A stretch of DNA of 64,000 nt from Olivibacter jilunii (GTDB lineage Bacteria > Bacteroidota > Bacteroidia > Sphingobacteriales > Sphingobacteriaceae), in NCBI RefSeq assembly GCF_900607235.1, contig NZ_LR027862.1, positions 1 through 64,000 on the forward strand. The letters run 5' to 3'. The translations under genes and the position numbers were made by a program. The notes below the pieces were generated by a model. That model had not been told where the DNA came from. It did no database searches and saw only the letters and a program-made list of their open reading frames with translations. Shown piece by piece: positions 48,661-56,959 of the stretch; the stretch's first letter is position 1; each line of letters opens with the position of its first letter.

Positions 48661-49365
48661 ATGAAACAATTAATCTTAGGCGTGCTATTACTGTTCACGC
48701 TAGAGGCAGTAATGGCACAAGAAAAAACAACTAACCTATTGCCTTTCGAGACATTTGAAAAAAAGCTATTGGCTGCCGGACCTGATCCCCAAATTTTGGA
48801 CGCTCGTTCTGAAGAAGAGTTTATACAAAATCACGTAAAGGGAGCGCTGAATGTATCCGATGAAAAGCAGTTTAAATCAATAGTATCGAAATTAAGAAAG
48901 GAGGCGCCCGTATTTATTTACTCTATTGGCAACGGGCGAAGTGCTAAGTTGGCTGCGGTTTTGCGCGCACTGCATTTTAAGGAGGTGTATGAATTTCCGG
49001 GAGGACTTAGTAAATGGATAGCACAGGGGAAACCCGTTGAATCGACAGTGGGAGATGGTTTGTCATTGGCAGGATTTAACGAGCAAATTACATCAGAAAA
49101 GTTGGTATTAGTTGATGTCGGATCTCGTTATTGTGGCGGATGTAAAAAACTGAAACCGATCGTGGAGAAGTTAGCGGAAGAAAATAAGGATAAACTTAAA
49201 TTGGTTAATATCGAAGCCTACGATAATAAGCAGCTAACGAAAGCGCTAGCTGTGGACGCATTACCGACACTCATCTTATACAAGGGAAAAGAGGTGGTTT
49301 GGAAAAAACATGGACTGAGTTCGGAAGAAGAAATTCTTACCGAGTTGAATAAACATAAAATTTAA
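48661..49365 (+). CDS. Rhodanese-like/thioredoxin fusion, rhodanese Cys lost
   Basis: Exported 234-residue protein (signal peptide ending VMAQ at 20). The rhodanese-like domain (about 25-125) has the loop FIYSIGNGRSAK with Ser88 where the catalytic cysteine should be, so sulfurtransferase activity is probably lost. The thioredoxin domain has SRYCGGCKKLKP, with Cys158 and Cys161, a CGGC motif instead of CGPC, and the cis-proline loop ALPTLILY. Compare the intact paralogue at 39191-39925. It sits between the sulfatase and two micropeptides, suggesting a redox or chaperone role in the same pathway. Confidence 0.9.
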   Translation: MKQLILGVLLLFTLEAVMAQEKTTNLLPFETFEKKLLAAGPDPQILDARSEEEFIQNHVKGALNVSDEKQFKSIVSKLRKEAPVFIYSIGNGRSAKLAAVLRALHFKEVYEFPGGLSKWIAQGKPVESTVGDGLSLAGFNEQITSEKLVLVDVGSRYCGGCKKLKPIVEKLAEENKDKLKLVNIEAYDNKQLTKALAVDALPTLILYKGKEVVWKKHGLSSEEEILTELNKHKI

Positions 49366-49369
49366 TGAC

Positions 49370-49489
49370 ATGACTTTTCAAGATATTGTTTTGTTGGCAA
49401 AAAAAATACTGGTAGGCCTTGTAGTAACAGCCATTCCCGTGTTGATTATCTTTTTTACGATTAGCTTTTTACAAAAACTTATTGCATAG
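49370..49489 (+). CDS. Single-TM micropeptide A
   Basis: A 39-residue ORF read from the sequence. A short N-terminus (MTFQDIVLLAKK) is followed by one membrane helix (ILVGLVVTAIPVLIIFFTIS) and a short tail. The start is 4 bases after the upstream stop and in the operon direction. No family recognized. It shares a helix pattern with the next ORF (TAIPVLIIFF against CALPILLMFL), which suggests duplication or a paired subunit. Confidence 0.6.
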   Translation: MTFQDIVLLAKKILVGLVVTAIPVLIIFFTISFLQKLIA

Positions 49490-49500
49490 GAGGTATTGAA

Positions 49501-49632
49501 ATGAAATTGGAAAAAGAAGTTAAAGATCGGATTGTAAGAAATGTCCTGCTTAGTATATTTATTTGCGCACTACCCATTTTGCTCATGTTTCTTTATTTCT
49601 ATTTGACCGGTGAAAAACCTTGGGTTAAGTAG
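49501..49632 (+). CDS. Single-TM micropeptide B
   Basis: A 43-residue ORF with a charged N-terminus (MKLEKEVKDRIVRN), one membrane helix (about 15-37) and a short tail ending GEKPWVK. It has a textbook Shine-Dalgarno (TAGGAGG, 49487-49493) 8 bases before the ATG, rare in this window and good evidence of translation. It is coupled to micropeptide A. Function unknown; perhaps a small subunit for the neighbouring membrane hydroxylase. Confidence 0.65.
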   Translation: MKLEKEVKDRIVRNVLLSIFICALPILLMFLYFYLTGEKPWVK

Positions 49633-49677
49633 ATGCGTGTAGAACTATTATCCATTATCCCTTAATGACACATTATT

Positions 49678-50634
49678 ATGATACAATTTATTGAAGCCAT
49701 ATTTGAAAATTTAAACACATGGGGGCTTGCGGTGCTGACGCTGATTGTCGGTATTGCTGAGTTTTCGTTAGGCCTTTACGGAAAGGAATGGAATCGAAAT
49801 GAAAAAATACTTGACCTTGCCTGCTATGCTTTGCCTAGATTGGTGACAAGGCCGTTAGTGGCTTATTTTGGGTTGAAACTTGTTCCCTTCGTTTTACCGC
49901 ACGCAAAGGATGCATTTGAGTGGGTTCCCTTTTTCTGGGGCTTTGTGATTATCTGTATTTATGACGATTTGACGCAATATTGGTATCATCGGCTTCATCA
50001 TGAAATCCCCTGGCTTTGGCGATTTCATCGAACACACCATTCGGCTTCGTATATGGGAATGGCCATGGCATCCAGACAAAATATTATTTATACGATCTTT
50101 TTCTCGCAAACTTACTTAACAGTTATTTTAGTGTATTTAGGTTTAGGTTACCCTGCTTTGTTTGCAAAGGGAATAAAGTCATTGATTACTAAAATGGCAC
50201 ATTCGAGTATTAAATGGGATAAACCTTTTTATGAAAAAAAATGGCTTCATCCACTTGCATGGATACTTGAAAGAACGATTTCCACACCGGCAACCCATCA
50301 TGCTCACCATGCAGATACAACCGATGATGGGATAGGATATTACAAAGGAAATTTCGGTAATATGTTTTTCCTTTGGGATGTTATTTTTGGGACGGCGTTA
50401 ATAACCCGGCAATACCCGAAATCTTATGGTATTTCTCATTATGAAGGTGATGAGTGGTACGCACAGCTCCTTTGGCCCCTATTAAAATCCAGCGTGCCCG
50501 GAAGCGAATTGGCTGCACATGGCCCGATGGTACGCGAAGACATCCAACCAAATGAGGTGGAAGTAAATAACACAAAGGAAGAAGTAACCGCACCCTTGGA
50601 AACCGACGGAATTCAACCGAGGTTCACCGCTTAA
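49678..50634 (+). CDS. Sterol desaturase/fatty acid hydroxylase family protein
   Basis: A 318-residue membrane di-iron enzyme. Several TM helices (about 15-35, 60-80, 90-105, 145-165) surround the histidine clusters YHRLHHE, FHRTHHS and ATHHAHHAD that bind two irons. Family members hydroxylate or desaturate lipids using oxygen. The C-terminal tail (about 270-318) is hydrophilic. It is last in the sulfatase transcript, ahead of a strong terminator. Its substrate and reason for being in a sulfur operon are unknown. Confidence 0.88.
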   Translation: MIQFIEAIFENLNTWGLAVLTLIVGIAEFSLGLYGKEWNRNEKILDLACYALPRLVTRPLVAYFGLKLVPFVLPHAKDAFEWVPFFWGFVIICIYDDLTQYWYHRLHHEIPWLWRFHRTHHSASYMGMAMASRQNIIYTIFFSQTYLTVILVYLGLGYPALFAKGIKSLITKMAHSSIKWDKPFYEKKWLHPLAWILERTISTPATHHAHHADTTDDGIGYYKGNFGNMFFLWDVIFGTALITRQYPKSYGISHYEGDEWYAQLLWPLLKSSVPGSELAAHGPMVREDIQPNEVEVNNTKEEVTAPLETDGIQPRFTA

Positions 50635-50641
50635 GCTGGTA

Positions 50642-50676
50642 ATGAGAAAGGATTTTTTAAAAAAATCCTTTCTCAT
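50642..50676 (+). terminator. Strong terminator after hydroxylase gene
   Basis: Sixteen-base-pair perfect stem (50642-50657 with 50661-50676) around a 3-base loop, A/T-rich at the tip. Confidence 0.8.
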
Positions 50677-50691
50677 GTTAACATATTATGA

Positions 50692-50718
50692 TAGATTTGA
50701 TTCCATACTAATCAAATC
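50692..50718 (+). promoter_or_regulatory. -7 box and overlapping dyad before yeiH-type gene
   Basis: TAGATTTG (50692-50699) fits the -7 consensus. A perfect dyad GATTTGAT (50694-50701) / ATCAAATC (50711-50718) overlaps it and the predicted start near 50706, the classic place for a repressor site. Confidence 0.45.
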
Positions 50719-50732
50719 AGATACTAAAAAAT

Positions 50733-52049
50733 ATGAGTGAAGGAATAACATCGGCCGAAACCGTTCTTCAGGAACAAGATTTATCGCCGGAATTACAAAA
50801 TCTACCGAAGCGGAATTTTCTTACAGAGGATTGGACCGTCGTGATATTGGGTTTCATCATTATCGGCCTTGCTATTTTAGGTTTTCACGTGGAAGCACCC
50901 AAGTACAAATGGTCAGCTATTGAGAGCTTGTCTTCCGTGTTTGAAGCTGCGAACCTCCTCAAGCTATTCAAGCAGCTTATTTTTACTTTTGCGCTGCTGA
51001 TTCTGGGGGGGCTGTTAACAGGTAGAAGAATAAAGCCATATTTGCTCGGTTTTCCCGTTGTATTTTTCTTAACGGCACTCGCCTTGCTATTAGCAGGCAA
51101 TAAAACGATGGAAGATCTGGGATTGGAAGCCGTTATTTTCAGTCTGCTTGTAGGCCTATTGGTAGGCAATACGGTTAAACTGCCTGTTTGGCTTAAAGAA
51201 GCCTTATCGGCCGAACTTTTGGTGAAAATAGGCTTGGTATTGCTCGGAACAAATGTGATCTTTTCCGATATCCTCAAAGCGGGTTCACTAGGCCTCATCC
51301 AATCCTTAGTTGTTGTATTGTCAGTGTGGTATTTTTCTTTTTGGCTATGTAAGAAGTTTAAGATAGATGAAGAATTGGGTTTAATGTTATCCAGTGCCGT
51401 ATCCATTTGCGGGGTTTCTGCCGCCATCGCTACATCAGGCGCTATACAAGGCGACTCCAAGAAATTATCATATGTTGTCTCTATGGTGTTAATTACGGCT
51501 ATTCCCATGATGATTATCATGCCTTACATCGCGAATTATTTTGGTTTCTCGGAAGAAGTAACAGGAGCTTGGTTAGGCGGAAGTATCGATACCTCGGGAG
51601 CGGTGGTAGCCTCCGGTTCCCTGGTAGGCGAAACGGCGCTAAAAATAAGCACGATCGTTAAATTTTCTCAAAACGTCTTATTGGGAGTAGCTGCACTTGC
51701 TATTTCTGTTTATTGGACCTATACCAATCATCCTGCAGGAAAGGAAGCCGCCAACAAACCGAGTTTAGGTGTCATTTGGGAACGTTTCCCCAAATTTGTT
51801 TTAGGCTTTATCGCCGCGTCTTTATTATTTTCATTTTTCTTGCAACCCGATACGGTGGCGTCGGTAAAAGGGGATATAAAAAGTATACAAGGCTTATGGT
51901 TTGCCCTTGCGTTTACAAGTATCGGTTTAGAAACAAACTTTAAGGATTTAATCAGAGAGAATAGCAAGCGCCCATTTTGGGTTTTTCTAATCGCTCAGTT
52001 ATTTAATATCATCCTTACCTTAGTACTGGCAATGCTTCTTTTCGGATAG
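50733..52049 (+). CDS. YeiH-family putative sulfate/sulfite transporter
   Basis: A 438-residue inner-membrane protein of the YeiH (UPF0324) family with about 10-11 TM helices. Conserved segments are FSLLVGLLVGNTV, VKIGLVLLGTNVIF, SICGVSAAIATSGAI, GAWLGGSIDTSGAVVASG and the C-terminal AFTSIGLETNF. Family members are annotated as putative sulfate exporters and are linked with sulfite stress. The N-terminal 50 residues before the first helix are an extension. It has its own likely promoter and operator behind the terminator. Direction and ion are not proven. Confidence 0.9.
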   Translation: MSEGITSAETVLQEQDLSPELQNLPKRNFLTEDWTVVILGFIIIGLAILGFHVEAPKYKWSAIESLSSVFEAANLLKLFKQLIFTFALLILGGLLTGRRIKPYLLGFPVVFFLTALALLLAGNKTMEDLGLEAVIFSLLVGLLVGNTVKLPVWLKEALSAELLVKIGLVLLGTNVIFSDILKAGSLGLIQSLVVVLSVWYFSFWLCKKFKIDEELGLMLSSAVSICGVSAAIATSGAIQGDSKKLSYVVSMVLITAIPMMIIMPYIANYFGFSEEVTGAWLGGSIDTSGAVVASGSLVGETALKISTIVKFSQNVLLGVAALAISVYWTYTNHPAGKEAANKPSLGVIWERFPKFVLGFIAASLLFSFFLQPDTVASVKGDIKSIQGLWFALAFTSIGLETNFKDLIRENSKRPFWVFLIAQLFNIILTLVLAMLLFG

Positions 52050-52114
52050 ATGAATAGGAGAAGGAATGAAATTTACGACAGGTTAAAGAAGGAGCAAACA
52101 GTGCAAGCGATATT

Positions 52115-53209
52115 ATGCAATCTATGAACAACTATAGCAATCGATGGATTCAGGCTTTGGTAGGCGGAGCAATGATATTATCAGCCTGTAATTCAACTGC
52201 GGATAAATCAGCCAATCAAAAAGACTCCGTAGCAATGTGTGTTTCAGAAGGAATTCCTTCACGAGCTGCAGCCGTAAAAAAGACACAAGAAAACCTGTTA
52301 CAAGGAGCTGATGATGCGAAGATGGTTTTTATTAAAGGAGGCTTTTTTCAAATGGGTTCAAGCGAGTTTGCTGATACCCAGCCGATTCATGAGGTGAAGG
52401 TCCATGATTTTTGGATGGATGAGCACGAGGTAACCAATGCGCAATTCGCTAAGTTTGTAGAGGCTACCGGTTACATCACCGTAGCGGAAAGGGCTCTGGA
52501 CCCGGCCGACTTCCCCGGAGTTTCGAGGGATTTACTCGTTCCGGGATCGGCGGTATTCACGCCCCCCAAAGAGCCGGTAAATCTAAATAACCATCTACAA
52601 TGGTGGAAGTATGTGCCCGGAGCTTCTTGGCGACAGCCTAAAGGGCCTGGGAGTAACATTAATGGAAAGGAAAACGAACCCGTTGTTCAAGTAAGCTATG
52701 AAGATGCAGAGGCATTCGCCAAATGGGCCGGAAAGCGCCTGCCCACCGAAGCGGAATGGGAATATGCTGCGCGTGCCGGACAAGTGGGAAAAAAGTATTA
52801 TTGGGGGGATGAATTAAAACCGCAAGGTAAATGGGTTGCCAATACCTATCAGGGAAATTTTCCGGTGAGTAATGCCGCAGAAGATGGCTTTGCGGAGCTT
52901 GCTCCCGTAAAATCCTTTCCAGCAAACGCATATGGTTTATATGACATGGAAGGAAATGTTTGGGAATGGTGTGCTGATTTCTATCGTCCCGATGCTTATG
53001 AGCATGCGGAGAAGGATAATCCCAAGGGCCCAAGTGATAGTTATGATCCGGCCGAACCGGGGCTGGTCAAGCGTGTCCAACGAGGCGGCTCATTTTTATG
53101 TAACGAGCAATATTGTGAACGTTACAAAGCAGGTAGCAGAGGAAAAGGAGAAGTGAGTAGTGCAAGCAATAACCTAGGCTTCAGGTGTGTACAGGATCAG
53201 GCACCTTAA
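52115..53209 (+). CDS. Formylglycine-generating enzyme, lipoprotein form
   Basis: Copper-dependent oxidase that converts the sulfatase CxPxR cysteine to formylglycine. The 364 aa carry the FGE-sulfatase fold: FIKGGFFQMGS, DFWMDEHEVTNAQFAKFV, RLPTEAEWEYAARAG, YGLYDMEGNVWEWCADFY, and RGGSFLCNEQYC with the two catalytic cysteines Cys329 and Cys334 at the true FGE spacing. The N-terminus is a lipoprotein signal ending LSAC, so it acts outside the cytoplasm, where it would meet the exported sulfatase. Start could also be ATG 52124. Confidence 0.92.
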   Translation: MQSMNNYSNRWIQALVGGAMILSACNSTADKSANQKDSVAMCVSEGIPSRAAAVKKTQENLLQGADDAKMVFIKGGFFQMGSSEFADTQPIHEVKVHDFWMDEHEVTNAQFAKFVEATGYITVAERALDPADFPGVSRDLLVPGSAVFTPPKEPVNLNNHLQWWKYVPGASWRQPKGPGSNINGKENEPVVQVSYEDAEAFAKWAGKRLPTEAEWEYAARAGQVGKKYYWGDELKPQGKWVANTYQGNFPVSNAAEDGFAELAPVKSFPANAYGLYDMEGNVWEWCADFYRPDAYEHAEKDNPKGPSDSYDPAEPGLVKRVQRGGSFLCNEQYCERYKAGSRGKGEVSSASNNLGFRCVQDQAP

Positions 53210-53242
53210 CAGCCCTATTGTACAGGAATGTACAATGAATAG

Positions 53243-53287
53243 AACATCGATGAAATATTTTATAAATAAAAACATTTCATCGATGTT
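53243..53287. terminator. Bidirectional terminator between FGE and recN
   Basis: AACATCGATGAAAT (53243-53256) pairs perfectly with ATTTCATCGATGTT (53274-53287) around a 17-base AT loop, overlapping the last codons of recN. A smaller TTGTAC/GTACAA hairpin lies just before it (about 53219-53236). Confidence 0.7.
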
Positions 53288-54932
53288 TCAGCAACTCACT
53301 GGCATGTTTCAAAGCCGCTTCGCCCGGATTGCTGCCACTTAACATTTGCGCAACCTCAACCACCCGTTCTTCGTCGCTTAGCTTCCGCATATTACTGCGT
53401 GTTACTTCTCCTGCTTCTGCTTTATAGACTTTGTAATGGGCATTTCCCTTCGATGCAATTTGCGGTAAATGGGTGATGGCAATAACCTGCATGTGTTTAG
53501 CCATTTCTTCCATAACATTTCCGACTTTAAGGGCAACTTCGCCCGAAATACCGGTATCAATTTCATCAAAAATGATGGTTGGAAGTGCCGAACTTTTAGC
53601 AATGAGCGATTTAATGGCCAGCATCAATCGCGACAATTCCCCACCTGAGGCAACTTTATTTAATGGCTGTGGCACCTGTCCCTTATTTGCTGTGAAAAGG
53701 AAACGTACCGTATCTGCTCCGGATAAACGCAATGTACTTGAATCCAGCTCAATAGACAAAACACTATTTGGCATACCTACTTCTGATAACACCTCAATCA
53801 CTGCTTTTTGTACCAATGGGATGGCCTTTTGTCGATTGGCCCTTAGTTCTTCGGCTAGCTTTTCACTAGCCTCACGGAGCGCATCGCTCTCTGCCTTAAG
53901 TTTTGCAATCTCCTCATCATTGGACGAGAGTTTAATAAGCTTGTTTTCCAAATCTTTCTGTATGGCTAAAAGCTCTGCAACACTGCTTACATGATGTTTC
54001 TGTTGTAATTGATAGAGTAAACTCAGGCGCTCGTTTACCTCGGTTAGACGTCCCTCATCAAAAAGAATGTGCTGCTCGGTCCGTTCTACTTCTTCCGCAA
54101 TGTCCTTAATTTCTATCAAAGCACTTTGCAAGCGTTCACTTAACTCATGGAGATTACTGACATAACGCTCCGCTTGCTGTATCTGCAGTCCTGCCTCCTT
54201 CAATGAATTAATAACAGGTTGCTCCTGCTCACTTAACAAAAAGTTGGCAGCCAATAAGGCGCGCTTAATTTCTTCCGCATGGCTCAGTTGATTCTGCTCC
54301 TGTTCCAAGGCCTCCTGTTCATCGCCATTCAATTTGGCAGCGGCCAATTCGTCATATAAAAACTGATGATAGTCGGCCTCGCTTTGCGCCTGCTTACTTT
54401 CCTCTATCAAGTCATGAAGAGCCTGTGTTACCTGTCTATATTTCCTAAAGGTTTCTTGATAGGTTTTTAAGAGCGATCCATTTTCACCAACACTATCAAG
54501 GGTCATAAGCTGAAAATCCTCTGTATTGATTTCCAAGGTAGCGTGCTGTGAGTGGATATCAATCAGCCGTTCGCCCAATGCTTTAAGGGTGCTAAGCGTA
54601 ACCGGGGTGTCATTTACAAAAGCCCTGGATTTCCCATCGGCACTTATTTCCCTACGGAGGATGGTTTCAGGCTCATAATCGAGATCCTCTTCCTGAAAAA
54701 AATCACCTAGATTATATTCTTCAATTTGAAAAAAACCTTCGATTACACATTTCTGCGCCTGATTATAGAAGTATTTGCTTTCGGCTCTTTGCCCGAGAAT
54801 GAGGGATAAGGCTCCTAATATAATGGATTTCCCTGCACCGGTTTCACCCGTCAATATATTGAGCCCTTTGGCGGGACTGATATCAAGTTCATCTATTAAA
54901 GCGTAGTTTTTTATTAATAAGCGCTTAAGCAT
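53277..54932 (-). CDS. recN: DNA repair protein RecN
   Basis: SMC-like ATPase for double-strand-break repair, 551 aa. The N-terminus is MLKRLLIKNYALIDELDISP with Walker A GETGAGKSI (about 30-38). A long coiled coil spans about 165-370. The C-terminal half has the signature VASGGELSRLMLAIK and Walker B PTIIFDEIDTGISG, then AITHLPQIASKG. Complete. Followed on the same strand by upstream neighbour DUF4835, 21 bases away, the usual Bacteroidota pairing. Confidence 0.97.
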   Translation of the reverse strand: MLKRLLIKNYALIDELDISPAKGLNILTGETGAGKSIILGALSLILGQRAESKYFYNQAQKCVIEGFFQIEEYNLGDFFQEEDLDYEPETILRREISADGKSRAFVNDTPVTLSTLKALGERLIDIHSQHATLEINTEDFQLMTLDSVGENGSLLKTYQETFRKYRQVTQALHDLIEESKQAQSEADYHQFLYDELAAAKLNGDEQEALEQEQNQLSHAEEIKRALLAANFLLSEQEQPVINSLKEAGLQIQQAERYVSNLHELSERLQSALIEIKDIAEEVERTEQHILFDEGRLTEVNERLSLLYQLQQKHHVSSVAELLAIQKDLENKLIKLSSNDEEIAKLKAESDALREASEKLAEELRANRQKAIPLVQKAVIEVLSEVGMPNSVLSIELDSSTLRLSGADTVRFLFTANKGQVPQPLNKVASGGELSRLMLAIKSLIAKSSALPTIIFDEIDTGISGEVALKVGNVMEEMAKHMQVIAITHLPQIASKGNAHYKVYKAEAGEVTRSNMRKLSDEERVVEVAQMLSGSNPGEAALKHASELLKHR

Positions 54933-54953
54933 CTGTATCGGATCGTGTTTTTT

Positions 54954-55856
54954 TTAAAGACTCTTTATTGTTTCGTACTTATTGCTATTTCCCGGGTCGG
55001 CCTCTGATAATATATTGATTGCCTTTATTTTCTCCGGTCCTGTTAATCCGCCGATTAAGTTTGCCAACTCATCGGATTTGGCAGTGAAAAAAGCTTGGTT
55101 GTACATGGCCCCCTGCGCCATCCGATCTACCTTCACTAGGAGCGGTAGCAAGTCGATCAACTTTCGTTTCGAAGCATTCTGATTATCTGCCATTTTATCC
55201 AATACATCTAAATGATAACGATAAGAAAAGCTACGTAGCGGTTCATAATTATTGTCGAGCATGTTATTTACCAACCAGAAACGGTTGTTCATGCTCTCGA
55301 TCGATTTCCAGCCTGCAAAATTGGCTGTCTGCGCATTGTTCAGTACGTTCTGCGCCAGTGTATAATAGGGTGTTCCACCTTTCTCACTAAACGAATCAGC
55401 GTCGAGCCCCACAATAAGGTAGGCGTAATAGGCTAACAACGAAGTGATATTGCTTAGATATTGCTGCGCGGAAAAATCCAAGGGCTCTCCTTCTGTATAG
55501 GTGAAATCGAAGTTCTTATCGGATAAAGTAAGAATAGGGCTGTTATAGGTGGTATTGTAGACCGGTCGCGTTGAAATAATCTGCGCCTCGGCTTTGTAGT
55601 TGCTGCTACCGTCCCACTCTTTCACTGTAATAACGAAGCTGCAGTCGATACGTTCTTCAGGCAGGATTTGCTGATTACTCCATTTCTTATTATTAAGGAA
55701 GTCCGTCATTGCTTGCTGCAATACATCGAAAGCACGCTTATTGGTTGCTTGAACCTGCGGCGACAAAATCTGCACCCGCGCATTTAAGTCTTGCGCCCAT
55801 GCCGGTGCCAGCGTCGCAATGCTGAATAGAAGAAAAGAAACGAAGGTTCTTGTCAT
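54954..55856 (-). CDS. DUF4835 family protein (PorD-like)
   Basis: Exported protein of about 300 aa. The frame opens at 55877, but MTRTFVSFLLFSIATLAPAW (ATG 55856) gives the cleaner signal peptide, cut after AWAQ. The mature protein shows the DUF4835 pattern: ARVQILSPQVQATNKRAFDVLQQAMTDFLNNKKW, YTEGEPLDFSAQQYLSNITSLLAYYAYLIVGLDADSFS and YHLDVLDKMADN. Some members are called PorD and are linked to the type IX secretion system. It precedes recN in the same direction, a conserved order in Bacteroidota. Function inferred. Confidence 0.85.
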   Translation of the reverse strand: MTRTFVSFLLFSIATLAPAWAQDLNARVQILSPQVQATNKRAFDVLQQAMTDFLNNKKWSNQQILPEERIDCSFVITVKEWDGSSNYKAEAQIISTRPVYNTTYNSPILTLSDKNFDFTYTEGEPLDFSAQQYLSNITSLLAYYAYLIVGLDADSFSEKGGTPYYTLAQNVLNNAQTANFAGWKSIESMNNRFWLVNNMLDNNYEPLRSFSYRYHLDVLDKMADNQNASKRKLIDLLPLLVKVDRMAQGAMYNQAFFTAKSDELANLIGGLTGPEKIKAINILSEADPGNSNKYETIKSL

Positions 55857-55962
55857 ATTATACATGATTAGCATCAAAGGTACGTAATAAGGTAAAATTA
55901 AAAATTAAAAATTAAAAAAGCTGACAGCAAAACTTCATCTTCCCTAAAGAGCGCTTCTCAAT

Positions 55963-56060
55963 AGATGAAACCTGCATGAGTTGCAACTCAAAAAAGATAA
56001 GAATAAATCTAAGCTCATGCAAGCTTCATTGCCATTAAAAAATAGATTATTCTAATGAAA
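55963..56060. repeat. Dispersed palindromic element, copy 2
   Basis: ATGAAACCTGCATGAG (55965-55980) pairs with CTCATGCAAGCTTCAT (56014-56029), 14 of 16, enclosing GAGTTGCAACTC and an A/T-rich loop. The tail ATTGCCATTAAAAAA and following AATGAAAA match copy 1 (34168-34408). It lies between the divergent DUF4835 gene and fabI. Confidence 0.65.
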
Positions 56061-56115
56061 AAAAGTGTAATTTTACCCCCTTATATAAATACAGTTTACA
56101 ATAAATCAAACCGAT

Positions 56116-56934
56116 ATGGCATACAACCTACTGAAAGGTAAAAGAGGTATTATATCCGGCGCGTTAAATTCCAGTTCTATTGCATGGAAGGTTGCCGAGA
56201 AAGCACATGAAGAAGGTGCTACATTTGTGTTAACTAACGCTCCTATCGCTATGCGTATGGGCGAACTCAATGAACTAGCTTCAAAAACAGGTGCGGAAAT
56301 TATTCCTGCGGACGCAACCAGTGTAGACGATTTAACCAATCTATTCACCAAATCCCAAGAGATTTTAGGCGGTAAAATCGATTTTGTGTTACACTCCATT
56401 GGTATGAGTGTAAACGTGCGTAAAAGCATTCCTTATACCGAAGCTAATTACGACTTCTTTCAAAAGGGCATGGACGTATCAGCTTTGTCATTGCATAAAA
56501 TGCTTCAAGTAGCGATGAAATTAGATGCCATTAATGAATGGGGAAGTGTAGTAGCCTTAACCTATGCAGCCGCTCAACGCACCTACTCCTTCTACAACGA
56601 TATGGCTGATATCAAAGCTGCCTTAGAATCCATTGCGAGAAGCTTCGGTTATCATTATGGTGTCGCCAAAAAGGTACGTGTTAATACCGTTTCACAGTCG
56701 CCTACCAAAACCACTGCCGGACAGGGTATCAAAGGCTTTGGCGATTTCTTTGATTTTGCCGATGCCATGTCACCACTAGGCAATGCCAGCGCAGAACAAT
56801 GTGCTGATTACTGTATTACCTTATTCTCAGACTTGACCCGCATGGTGACCATGCAGAACTTATACCACGATGGTGGATATTCTTCTACCGGTGTTACCAG
56901 CACCATTTTGGAGAAATTCGGTATTGAAGGGTAA
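56116..56934 (+). CDS. fabI: Enoyl-ACP reductase (NADH) FabI
   Basis: Last step of each fatty acid elongation cycle, 272 aa, short-chain dehydrogenase fold. The N-terminus GKRGIISGALNSSSIAWKVAEKAHEEGATFVLT is the FabI-type cofactor loop. VLHSIGMSVN follows. The catalytic Tyr-x6-Lys is in FYNDMADIKAAL, with the second FabI tyrosine in LTYAAAQR. VNTVSQSPTKTTAGQGI and VTMQNLYHDGGYSSTG complete the pattern. Standard length and own terminator. Confidence 0.96.
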   Translation: MAYNLLKGKRGIISGALNSSSIAWKVAEKAHEEGATFVLTNAPIAMRMGELNELASKTGAEIIPADATSVDDLTNLFTKSQEILGGKIDFVLHSIGMSVNVRKSIPYTEANYDFFQKGMDVSALSLHKMLQVAMKLDAINEWGSVVALTYAAAQRTYSFYNDMADIKAALESIARSFGYHYGVAKKVRVNTVSQSPTKTTAGQGIKGFGDFFDFADAMSPLGNASAEQCADYCITLFSDLTRMVTMQNLYHDGGYSSTGVTSTILEKFGIEG

Positions 56935-56959
56935 GTGTTCAATAATTATATTTTTCAGC

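Noticed and set aside
52050-52127. 25-codon ORF overlapping the yeiH stop and FGE start
   Set aside because: Too short and unsupported; could be chance or translational coupling.
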